DNA from: Paramagnetospirillum magnetotacticum MS-1
Lineage (GTDB): Bacteria; Pseudomonadota; Alphaproteobacteria; Rhodospirillales; Magnetospirillaceae
Assembly (NCBI RefSeq): GCF_000829825.1
Contig: NZ_JXSL01000022.1
Location: 62,001-126,000 of the forward strand
Direction of reading: 5' to 3'
Length of the DNA stretch: 64,000 bases
The notes beneath the pieces are model-generated. The model saw nothing but the letters and a program-made list of their open reading frames with translations, had not been told where the DNA came from and did no database searches. Every line of letters starts with the position of its first letter. Position 1 is the stretch's first letter. Positions 57,301 through 64,000 of the stretch are shown in pieces. The position numbers were made by a program, and so were the translations under genes.

Positions 57301-58527
57301 CTATTCCACCAGAACCGGCCGCAGCGAGGCGCCCGAGGCCACGCCCGTGGCCGCGCAACTGTTGCCCAGGGACGAATTGCCGATGAACTTCACGAAGTCG
57401 GCGATCAGCCGGGTGCAGCCCGAAGCGTCGGTGCCGTTGCCGCCTGAGAAATCCAGCTCCTGCGACGGCATATAGATGGCGCCGGTGATATTGGTGACCG
57501 AATTGCCGTTCAGCTTGTTGACCTGAAGTTCGTTTTTGCGGTCGCTGAAAAAGGCGACGCCCGCCCAGATGCCCGCGGTGGGGGCGGTAATGGTGATGGC
57601 ACTGCCGCCGGTGACGTCCAGCTTGGCGTTGTTGATCAGCACGAAAGTGACGCCGGTGCCGAAGACGGTGGCCTGGGCGGTGATCTTGAAGGTGCCGCCG
57701 CTGATCACATAGACTCCCGGATTGAGGAAGACGTTGCCCTGGAAGGTCAGCCCGCCGCAATAGGTGCCGGGGCTTAAGGTGAAGTCCTTGGTCTTGGGCA
57801 CACTGGCGCAGGACGCCGCGCTGGGGGCGGACAGACCGGCATAGGGATCGGCGGTGGCGGCGGCATGGGTGATGATGGTTCCGGCATGTAGTACGCCCGA
57901 TCCCGATATGTCATAGCCGCCCACCGACTGGACGAAGGCGGTGGTGACCGTGGCGCTGCCCGAGACGACCACGGCATTGGAGGATGAGGAATTGGCGGCG
58001 ATGCCGCAATTATGCAAGGTGACCGTGGCGCTGCCGGTGAAATAGGCGGCGTCATTGATCACATTGTCCAAGGCCAGGATGCAGGCATCGCCCACCGATC
58101 CGGTCTTGGCCACGGCGCGGGCGTTGACTTGCAGCGACTTCAGGAACAGGGCCGAAAACAACAAGGTGGTGGGCTGGGAAACGCTGACCTCGACCATCTG
58201 CGGGTTGCCCGCGTATTTGCCGCTGGCAGGCGGCGTGTGGACGGCGATGGTGGCGCCGCCTGTGGCCTGGAAGCCGTTGCGCCCCGCATCCTGAATGGCC
58301 GCCGCCGAGATCACGGAACTGTTGGAGCCGCTTCCCAGTTCGAAGGCCCCGCCCAGCGCGGCGGCATCGGCGACGCTTTGCAGATTGCGCTTGGCCGCGT
58401 ACCACAGGCCGGTTTCGGTGCCCAAAGCCAGGAAGCCGATCATGGCGGTCATGCCGATGCCCACCATGATGGCCACGGCTCCCTCGGTTCCGGTGCAGAG
58501 GCGGCGTATCAGGGTCTTGAGGTTCAT
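57301..58527 (-). CDS. tadG: TadG-like pilus assembly protein
   Basis: 408 residues. Prepilin-like N-terminus with GAVAIMVGIGM (Gly16) but no Glu at +5, then a TadG N-terminal domain (YAAKRNLQSVADAAALGGA) and a long beta-rich part with Ser/Gly/Thr repeats that resembles adhesin-like or ice-binding folds (LNPGVYVISGGTFKI). Outer surface or periplasmic role in the Tad machine. Overlaps no neighbour; the tadE genes are upstream. Confidence 0.85.
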   Translation of the reverse strand: MNLKTLIRRLCTGTEGAVAIMVGIGMTAMIGFLALGTETGLWYAAKRNLQSVADAAALGGAFELGSGSNSSVISAAAIQDAGRNGFQATGGATIAVHTPPASGKYAGNPQMVEVSVSQPTTLLFSALFLKSLQVNARAVAKTGSVGDACILALDNVINDAAYFTGSATVTLHNCGIAANSSSSNAVVVSGSATVTTAFVQSVGGYDISGSGVLHAGTIITHAAATADPYAGLSAPSAASCASVPKTKDFTLSPGTYCGGLTFQGNVFLNPGVYVISGGTFKITAQATVFGTGVTFVLINNAKLDVTGGSAITITAPTAGIWAGVAFFSDRKNELQVNKLNGNSVTNITGAIYMPSQELDFSGGNGTDASGCTRLIADFVKFIGNSSLGNSCAATGVASGASLRPVLVE

Positions 58528-58540
58528 GCTCCGCCTCCTC

Positions 58541-58918
58541 TTACCGGGGCGTGTTGCTCTGGGCGCTGATCACCAGCGGCCCGAAGGGAAACAGGCCCGG
58601 TGCCAGGAATTCAAAACTATAGGCGGCGCTGACATTGATCCGGGTGGCGGTGGTGGTGACGGTGACCGTGGGGACCACGTCTTTCAGCCCCGGCAGATTG
58701 GCCTTGACCGCATCGGCGATATTGGCGCCGGTCAGGGTGGAATCGGCCAGGGCGGTGCGGGCGGCGGTCTCCACGGCGAATTGCAGGCTCTGCTTGATCC
58801 ACAGGCCGCGGCCGAATTCCATGATGCCCAGCATCAGCCCCAGCAGCAGCGGCAGGACCATGGCGAATTCCACCATGACCGAACCCCTGGTGCAGGCGGC
58901 AAGGCGGCGCGGGAACAT
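58541..58918 (-). CDS. tadF: TadE/TadF family pseudopilin (second)
   Basis: 125 residues. Cleavage site after Gly12, mature start SVMVEFAMVLP with Glu at +5, followed by one hydrophobic helix and a periplasmic domain (AVETAARTALADS). A minor pseudopilin processed by TadV. Its ATG shares one base with the stop of the upstream tadE. Assignment as TadF rather than a second TadE is by position. Confidence 0.85.
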   Translation of the reverse strand: MFPRRLAACTRGSVMVEFAMVLPLLLGLMLGIMEFGRGLWIKQSLQFAVETAARTALADSTLTGANIADAVKANLPGLKDVVPTVTVTTTATRINVSAAYSFEFLAPGLFPFGPLVISAQSNTPR

Positions 58919-59388
58919 CACTGGACCCTTAGCACGGCGGTGGCGCTGAGGCTGGCCGGGCCGCTGAGGCCGGGATAATCCACCAGCAGGGAATAGCGTT
59001 CCGTGGCCGTCACGGTGAGATAGGTGCGGGTCGCGCCGCCGGAACAGGTATTGCCGCAGGCCATGGCGGAGCCGTCGGCGCAGGCGCAGGAGGTGGCGGT
59101 GGTGACCGTCAGCGCGGTGGGCGAAACTCCCGACGCATCCTTCACCGCCGAGATGATGGCGGCGCTGTCGTTCCAATTGCCATAGCCCGACTGGGCCCCG
59201 GCCCGCACGGCACTGGTCAGGCGCATCTTCTCGTTGACCGCCAGGCCCATATCGGCAAGGCCAACCATCATCAGCGCCAGGATGGGCAAGGCCAGCGCGA
59301 ATTCCACGGCGCTGACGCCGCGTTCGTCCCTGATCCAATGCCTCATCCATTTCCGTGTCATGGCGGTCACGTCGTGTTTGTCCCTCAT
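58918..59388 (-). CDS. tadE: TadE family pseudopilin
   Basis: 156 residues. Cleavage after Gly24, mature start [11 protein letters not shown] with Glu at +5, one helix, then a periplasmic domain with four cysteines (CACADGS, CGNTCSG). Start not certain: ATGs at 59388, 59361 and 59346 are all without a clear ribosome site. First gene of the minus-strand tadE-tadF-tadG run. Confidence 0.87.
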   Translation of the reverse strand: MRDKHDVTAMTRKWMRHWIRDERGVSAVEFALALPILALMMVGLADMGLAVNEKMRLTSAVRAGAQSGYGNWNDSAAIISAVKDASGVSPTALTVTTATSCACADGSAMACGNTCSGGATRTYLTVTATERYSLLVDYPGLSGPASLSATAVLRVQ

Positions 59389-59535
59389 GGGAAAAGTCTA
59401 GGGGCTTTTCCCTGTGGCGTCAGTGATTGCCCCCACACACCGAGTTTGGCCGGGCGGGCGCTTTCTTCTTGTGCACCGCAATGTGACGAAGCATTATTGC
59501 GGCCCACTGTTGTTTGCCGCAAGGAGATTGCGCCC

Positions 59536-60585
59536 ATGTCCGTCAAGCCGCCCCGCAAGTTCTTCGAGCCGCTCGCCATCGGCGCGCCCGCCCCCTATCG
59601 CGAACTGCCGGTGCGTCTGGAACGCATGATCCACTTCTTCCCGCCGCACAACGAGAAGATGCGCGCCAAGGCCGCCGAGATGGGCCGCAATGTGGACGTG
59701 CTGTTGGGCAATCTGGAAGACGCCATTCCCGCCGATGCCAAGGAAGCGGCGCGCGCCGGTTTCGTCGAGGTGGCCAAGGCCTGGGACAATCCCAATACCG
59801 GGCTGTGGACCCGCGTCAACTGCCTGAACTCGCCCTGGTTCCTGGACGACATGAATGCCATCGTCGGCGAGGCTGGCAACAAGGTGGACGTGGTGATGCT
59901 GCCCAAGGTGGAAGGTCCCTGGGACATCCATTACCTGGATCAGCTTCTGGCCCAGTTGGAGGCCAAGCATGGCGTGAAGCGCCCCATCATGATCCACGCC
60001 ATCCTCGAGACCGCGCTGGGCGTCGAAAATGTGGCGGCCATCTGTCAGGCCAGCCCCCGCATGCACGGCATCAGCCTCGGCCCGGCCGATCTGGCGGCGT
60101 CGCGCGGCATGAAGACCACCCGCGTGGGCGGCGGCCACCCCTTTTACGGCGTGCTGGAAGATTCCACCGAGGGCAAGCCGGGCCGGACCCTGTTCCAGCA
60201 GGATCTGTGGCACTACACCGTGGCCAAGATGGTCGATGCCTGCCAGTCGGCGGGGATCAAGGCCTTCTATGGCCCCTTCGGCGATTTCTCCGACGATGCC
60301 GCCTGTGAGGCCCAGTTCCGCAATGCCTTCCTGCTGGGCTGTGCCGGTGGCTGGTCGCTGCATCCCAAGCAGATCGACATCGCCAAGAAGGTGTTCAGCC
60401 CCGATGTGGCCGAGGTGCTGTTCGCCAAGAAAATCCTCGAAGCCATGCCCGACGGCACCGGCGCGGTGATGATCGACGGCAAGATGCAGGACGACGCCAC
60501 CTGGAAGCAGGCCAAGGTCATTGTCGATCTGGCCAAGGCAGTCGCCGCCAAGGACCCGGCGATGGCCCAGGCCTACGGGCTGTAA
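59536..60585 (+). CDS. mcl1: Malyl-CoA/beta-methylmalyl-CoA lyase
   Basis: 349-residue CitE-like lyase that splits malyl-CoA to glyoxylate and acetyl-CoA and beta-methylmalyl-CoA to glyoxylate and propionyl-CoA. It acts in the ethylmalonyl-CoA pathway or serine cycle. Conserved regions: [16 protein letters not shown] with the Mg2+-binding acidic residues, [15 protein letters not shown] with the catalytic Glu, and [21 protein letters not shown] lies 9 bp before the ATG. The 147-bp upstream gap contains CCGCAA and TTGCGG as an inverted pair (about 59477-59506). Confidence 0.92.
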   Translation: MSVKPPRKFFEPLAIGAPAPYRELPVRLERMIHFFPPHNEKMRAKAAEMGRNVDVLLGNLEDAIPADAKEAARAGFVEVAKAWDNPNTGLWTRVNCLNSPWFLDDMNAIVGEAGNKVDVVMLPKVEGPWDIHYLDQLLAQLEAKHGVKRPIMIHAILETALGVENVAAICQASPRMHGISLGPADLAASRGMKTTRVGGGHPFYGVLEDSTEGKPGRTLFQQDLWHYTVAKMVDACQSAGIKAFYGPFGDFSDDAACEAQFRNAFLLGCAGGWSLHPKQIDIAKKVFSPDVAEVLFAKKILEAMPDGTGAVMIDGKMQDDATWKQAKVIVDLAKAVAAKDPAMAQAYGL

Positions 60586-60601
60586 GCACAAGGCTTGAAG
60601 G

Positions 60602-60637
60602 AAGGGCCGCAGGCATTGCCTGCGGCCCTTATTTATT
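60602..60637 (+). terminator. Terminator of mcl1
   Basis: Perfect 13-bp stem (AAGGGCCGCAGGC, 60602-60614, with GCCTGCGGCCCTT, 60618-60630), 3-nt loop and ATTTATT tail. Lies between convergent genes. Confidence 0.92.
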
Positions 60638-61457
60638 CCTGCAACTCGATCAGCACGCCGCAGGCATCCTCGGGCGCGATGACCACCTTGCCCTGGCGGT
60701 CGCGCTCGTAAGGAATGCCCGCCGCTTTCAGGGCCTGGGCGACGGCGGCGGTGTTCTTCACCCGCAGCGTCAGCGCCACCATGGCGGGGGCCGTCGGCAA
60801 ATCCTCGTCCTCGGCCTCGGGATGCATCTGCCCGATATCGTCGGGACGGCAAAGGAAGACCATGCCGCTGCGGCTATGCACGGTCACCAGTTCGTCGGTG
60901 GCGGTGGCGGCCGCCGGGCCGATCAGGCGGTCCCAGGCGGGCATCAGGTCCAGGGGCTCGGCCATCAGGGCGGTGACCGAGACGATGCCCAGAGCAGTGT
61001 TCGCATGCTCGGTCCAGCCCGGACGGCGCAGCTTTTCCGGCGTCAGATGCTGGCACAGGAAGGAGGCGATGCCGGGTGTGGTCTCGGGCGGCAAGATACC
61101 GGCCTTGAAGCGCGCCACGTCGCCTTCAATGCTGCGCGACAGGTCGCCGGGCGGCTCGAGGCCTAAGCGTGCGCTGTCGGCCTCGGCATCCTCGGTGCCC
61201 CAGACCAGGCCCATCAGCCCCTCGCCCTTGTCATGGGTGAAGGCGCGCACCCGGTCGGCTGGGCCGCCTTCGCCCACCGCCGCCAGGATTTCCAGATAGT
61301 CGCCCTCGAACATGATGCAGTGATTGGCGGTGCCCCACTCGGCATGCTCGCCCCGTGTCGCCAGGGTGAAGCCCAGGGCGCGGAAGGTGGCGGCGGCCTT
61401 GTCCAGGTCGCGCACGGCGATGATGACGTGGTCGAGACCGGTGATGCGGCTGGTCAT
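60633..61457 (-). CDS. VOC (glyoxalase-fold) family protein
   Basis: 274 residues: an N-terminal vicinal-oxygen-chelate module (ITGLDHVIIAVRDLDKAAATF with the metal His, CIMFEGDYLEI with the Glu) and a second degenerate half. It matches the glyoxalase-like domain group (Glyoxalase_3) of unknown substrate. GGAAGGAA precedes the ATG. The frame extends further upstream only through a dispersed repeat. Confidence 0.85.
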   Translation of the reverse strand: MTSRITGLDHVIIAVRDLDKAAATFRALGFTLATRGEHAEWGTANHCIMFEGDYLEILAAVGEGGPADRVRAFTHDKGEGLMGLVWGTEDAEADSARLGLEPPGDLSRSIEGDVARFKAGILPPETTPGIASFLCQHLTPEKLRRPGWTEHANTALGIVSVTALMAEPLDLMPAWDRLIGPAAATATDELVTVHSRSGMVFLCRPDDIGQMHPEAEDEDLPTAPAMVALTLRVKNTAAVAQALKAAGIPYERDRQGKVVIAPEDACGVLIELQE

Positions 61458-61481
61458 GGCGGGTTCCTTCCGGCGACGGAA

Positions 61482-61556
61482 ATGGATTGCCGAGTCAAGC
61501 CCGGCAATGACGAAATCTATTATTCCGTCATGCCCGGACTTGACCCGGGCATCCAT
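61482..61556. repeat. Dispersed palindromic repeat (61.5 kb)
   Basis: 31-bp arms 61482-61512 and 61526-61556 match at 25 of 31 as inverted copies. The wording (GTCATGCCCGGACTTGACCC) is that of an abundant intergenic palindrome in alphaproteobacteria. Translated, it gives a false SGHDG-type peptide ahead of the VOC gene. Confidence 0.75.
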
Positions 61557-61571
61557 GAACGGAGCGAATTA

Positions 61572-62459
61572 CTAAGCCTGCTTGGCGTCGATGATGGCGC
61601 GGCGGATGGCGCGGGTCTCGGAAAAGCGCTTGTGCAGCACCTCGCCCTCGCCCCAGCGGATGGCGCGCTGCAGGGCGGTCAAATCCTCGGTGAAGCGCTG
61701 GATGACCTCCAGCACGGCTTCCCGGTTGTTGAGGAAGACGTCGCGCCACATGACGGGATCCGAGGCGGCGATGCGGGTGAAGTCACGAAAGCCCGAGGCG
61801 GAGAACTTGATCACCTCCTGCTGCATCTGGCCCTCCAGATCGTTGGCGGTGCCCACGATGGTATAGGCGATCAGATGCGGCAGATGGGATGTGATGGCCA
61901 GCACCTTGTCATGGTGGTGGGGGTCCATGATCTCCACCTGCGAGCCGACCCGGCGCCACAGTTCGGCCACCTTGTCCACGGCCTTGGGATCGCCCCCGGT
62001 CACGGGAGTCAGGATGTGCCAGCGGCCCTCGAACAGTTCGGCAAAGCCGTTTTCCGGTCCCGAATGCTCGGTTCCGGCGATGGGATGGCCGGGAACCAGT
62101 TCGACGCCCTCGGGGATATGGGGGCCGAGATCGCGGATCACCGACAGCTTGACCGAGCCCACATCGGTGACGATGGTGCCGGGCTTCAAATGCGGTCCAA
62201 TGGCCTCGCCCACCGCCGGGGTGGCGCCCACGGGCGCGCCGATCACCACCAGATCGGCATCGGGAATCATGGCCGCCGGATTGTCGCTGGCGGCATCGGT
62301 CACGCCCAGTTCCACGGCGACCTTGCGGGCCTTCTCGCTGGGGTCGAGCGTCAGGAAGCGCCGGGCCAGACCATGCTTGCGCATGGCCCGCGCCAGGGAC
62401 GAACCGATCAGGCCGATGCCGACGAAACAGACCGTGTCGAAAAGGGGCTCCTGGCTCAT
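61572..62459 (-). CDS. tyrC: Prephenate/arogenate dehydrogenase
   Basis: 295-residue NAD-dependent enzyme of tyrosine synthesis. Rossmann motif CFVGIGLIGSSLA, the active-site His regions VPGHPIAGTEHSGP and ITSHLPHL, and the helical dimer domain with SASGFRDFTRIAASDP. Also known as a cyclohexadienyl dehydrogenase type, so prephenate or arogenate may be used. Start overlaps the hisC stop by 4 bp. Confidence 0.93.
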   Translation of the reverse strand: MSQEPLFDTVCFVGIGLIGSSLARAMRKHGLARRFLTLDPSEKARKVAVELGVTDAASDNPAAMIPDADLVVIGAPVGATPAVGEAIGPHLKPGTIVTDVGSVKLSVIRDLGPHIPEGVELVPGHPIAGTEHSGPENGFAELFEGRWHILTPVTGGDPKAVDKVAELWRRVGSQVEIMDPHHHDKVLAITSHLPHLIAYTIVGTANDLEGQMQQEVIKFSASGFRDFTRIAASDPVMWRDVFLNNREAVLEVIQRFTEDLTALQRAIRWGEGEVLHKRFSETRAIRRAIIDAKQA

Positions 62460-63547
62460 GCTCCCAGGAACTCTTTCAGGGCCGCGACCACCAACTGGTT
62501 TTCTTCGCCGGTGCCGATGGTGATGCGCAAGCTATCGCCCAGGCCATAGCCGCCCATGGCGCGCACGATGATGCCCTTGGAGCGCAGGAACTTGTCGGCG
62601 GAGGCCGCATCCTTGCCCGGCTGGGCGGGGAAGCGCACCAGGATGAAGTTGCAGACGCTGGGGATGACGGTCAGGCCCAGAGCCGCGATCTGGCCCGACA
62701 GCCAGGGCAGCCAGTAGTCGTTGTGGCTCTTGCACAGATCGGCATAGGCGGTGTCGTTGAAGGCGGCCAGACCGGCAGCCAGGGCCGGGGCACCCACATT
62801 GAAGGGGTTGCGGACCCGGTTCAGCACGCCCGCCACATTCTCCGGGCAATAGGCCCAGCCCAGACGCAGACCACCCAGGGCGTACATCTTGGAGAAGGTG
62901 CGGCAGACCACCACATTGTCGCCCGCTTCCACCAGCTCCAGCCCGCCGGAATAGTCGTTGCGGCTGACGAATTCGGTATAGGCGGCGTCGATGACCAGCA
63001 AGACGTCCGAGCGCAAGCCGGCGCGCAGGCGGGCCACTTCCGAGGCCGGAAGGTAGGTGCCGGTCGGATTGTTGGGATTGGCCAGGAACAAGATCTTGGT
63101 CCGGGGCGTCACGGCCTTGAGCAGATTGTCCACATTGGCGGTCAGATCCACTTCCGGCGCGGTGACGGGCGTAGCGCCGCAGGCCTTGGCGGCGATGGCG
63201 TACATCAGGAAGCCATGGGCCGAGTACAGCACTTCATCGCCGGGACCGGCATAGGCGCGGCACAGGATGCCCAGCAATTCGTCGGAACCGGCGCCGCAGA
63301 CGATGCGGGCCGCGTCCAGCTTGAAGCGGGCCGCGATGGCCTTGCGCAATTCCTCGGCGCCGCCGTCGGGGTAGCGGTGCATCTCGGGCGCCATGGCGCG
63401 CAGCGCCTCCATGGCCTTGGGGCTGGGGCCCAGCGCGCCTTCGTTGGAAGACAGCTTGAGGATGCGGTCGACGCCTTCGATGGCGGACTCGCCGCCGACA
63501 TAGGCCTTGATGTCCATGATGCCGGGGCGGGGCGCGGGTGCGGTCAC
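62456..63547 (-). CDS. hisC: Histidinol-phosphate aminotransferase (aromatic aminotransferase)
   Basis: 363-residue fold-I PLP enzyme. Lysine in RTFSKMYALGGLRLGW; also NPNNPTGTYLP and the Arg near the C-terminus (DSLRITIGT). Between chorismate mutase and tyrC it probably also transaminates prephenate or phenylpyruvate for Phe/Tyr. The start is a GTG with GGAGAT 6 bp before; the open frame continues upstream but has no family match. Confidence 0.92.
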   Translation of the reverse strand: MTAPAPRPGIMDIKAYVGGESAIEGVDRILKLSSNEGALGPSPKAMEALRAMAPEMHRYPDGGAEELRKAIAARFKLDAARIVCGAGSDELLGILCRAYAGPGDEVLYSAHGFLMYAIAAKACGATPVTAPEVDLTANVDNLLKAVTPRTKILFLANPNNPTGTYLPASEVARLRAGLRSDVLLVIDAAYTEFVSRNDYSGGLELVEAGDNVVVCRTFSKMYALGGLRLGWAYCPENVAGVLNRVRNPFNVGAPALAAGLAAFNDTAYADLCKSHNDYWLPWLSGQIAALGLTVIPSVCNFILVRFPAQPGKDAASADKFLRSKGIIVRAMGGYGLGDSLRITIGTGEENQLVVAALKEFLGA

Positions 63548-63576
63548 GGTTCTATCTCCAGCTTGAAAGAAAAGGG

Positions 63577-64000
63577 TCAGACGAGCGTTTCTGGCGCGAA
63601 AGGGGTGGCATAGCCGCCGATCACCGCGATGCGGCCGACGGGATCCTTGGGCGCCACCAGGGCGGCCAGCCGGGGATCGGCGGCGGTCACATGGCCCAGA
63701 ATCTCCACCATGTGCAGCCACTGGGCGCCATGACGGTGGATGGCCAGCAGTTCGGCGGGCTCCAGTCCCCCGGCCGCCAGAATGGCGCGCAGGCGGTCGC
63801 GGCTGACATCGGGGCCGGTCTCCAGCACCGCCAGGGTGCGGTCGTCGCCGGATTCGTCGTGGTCGCGGCACGCGATGACCAGGGCCTGAAGGGGCTCCGC
63901 CGCGCCCTTGACCGGCTGGGTGGGGGCGAAGGGCAGGCGGGCCACCACGCGCGGCGCATCGCCGCTTTCCAGCATCAGGCTGGTCCACCACGGCTCGGCC
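63577..64000 (-). CDS. Chorismate mutase family protein, 5' part missing
   Basis: C-terminal part (about 140 codons) of a gene that runs off the window end; the frame stays open to base 64000. Contains CRDHDESGDDRTLAVLE and WLHMVEILGHV, as in the C-terminal ACT-like domain of alphaproteobacterial AroQ-type chorismate mutases that precede hisC-tyrC. The mutase domain itself is outside the window, so the identification rests on this domain and the gene order. Confidence 0.65.
   Translation of the reverse strand, partial: AEPWWTSLMLESGDAPRVVARLPFAPTQPVKGAAEPLQALVIACRDHDESGDDRTLAVLETGPDVSRDRLRAILAAGGLEPAELLAIHRHGAQWLHMVEILGHVTAADPRLAALVAPKDPVGRIAVIGGYATPFAPETLV

Noticed and set aside
61458-61556. 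N-terminal extension of the VOC protein containing an SGHDG-like peptide
   Set aside because: It is the translation of a dispersed palindromic repeat; the ATG at 61457 has a good ribosome site and starts the fold.
63548-63991. Upstream extension of the hisC frame to 63991
   Set aside because: It is Arg/Pro/Gly-rich, overlaps the chorismate mutase C-terminal domain in another frame and lacks conservation; the GTG at 63547 has a ribosome site.

Overview
The window is a GC-rich chromosomal stretch of an alphaproteobacterium, most likely a Rhodospirillales member close to Magnetospirillum. The evidence is the gene order mutY-DUF721-dsbA-smc, an F0 ATP synthase operon with split b/b' subunits, a 358-residue CcrM next to rnhB, phasin and malyl-CoA lyase genes, and many chemotaxis and c-di-GMP proteins, one with a hemerythrin tail. 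The genus is inferred from general familiarity. No magnetosome genes, rRNA, tRNA, CRISPR array or intact insertion sequence was seen.

Layout. 1-2619 (minus): trpB-trpA-accD, with accD cut by the window edge. 2708-6513: an EAL-CBS-GGDEF protein and a two-gene Aer-like receptor. 6608-10130 (plus): gpsA, a lipoprotein, ihfB, a LapA-domain protein, pyrF and trpF. One inversion of about 2.6-10.2 kb would restore trpF directly upstream of trpB. A 134-bp palindromic element sits on the trpF stop codon. 10273-14188 (minus): a GH24 lysozyme, a secreted protein, ccrM, rnhB and a CPA2 antiporter. The ccrM upstream region has five GANTC sites and a perfect DnaA box. 14519-17100 (plus): atpI-atpB-atpE-b'-b. 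17287-21896: a pirin, an EmrAB-type efflux pair and a diguanylate cyclase. 22013-28708: a secreted protein, mutY, a DUF721 protein, a small membrane protein, dsbA and smc. 29101-34823: a PAS histidine kinase, argG, rlmN and a TetR regulator.

34824-35326 has no protein gene but carries a nested palindrome and, on the minus strand, a near-consensus promoter and strong terminator that delimit a candidate RNA of about 280 nt. 35327-39122 (minus) holds clpA, clpS and a repeat-containing phasin. 39275-45396 holds a chemoreceptor with a C-terminal hemerythrin, lipoproteins, a D,D-carboxypeptidase and small genes.

45600-59388 is a complete Tad (Flp) pilus locus. It has a CRP-family regulator, two nearly identical flp genes, and tadV, cpaB, cpaC, cpaD, cpaE, cpaF, tadB and tadC on the plus strand. 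It continues with tadD, an orphan CpaC N-domain protein, tadG and two tadE genes. TGTG-N8-CACA palindromes precede flp1, flp2 and the tadV operon. The adjacent regulator has CRP-like cyclic-nucleotide pocket residues and an Arg-Glu pair in its recognition helix, which suggests a self-contained CRP-controlled pilus regulon.

59536-64000: malyl-CoA lyase, a glyoxalase-fold protein, and the aromatic amino acid cluster chorismate mutase (partial)-hisC-tyrC.
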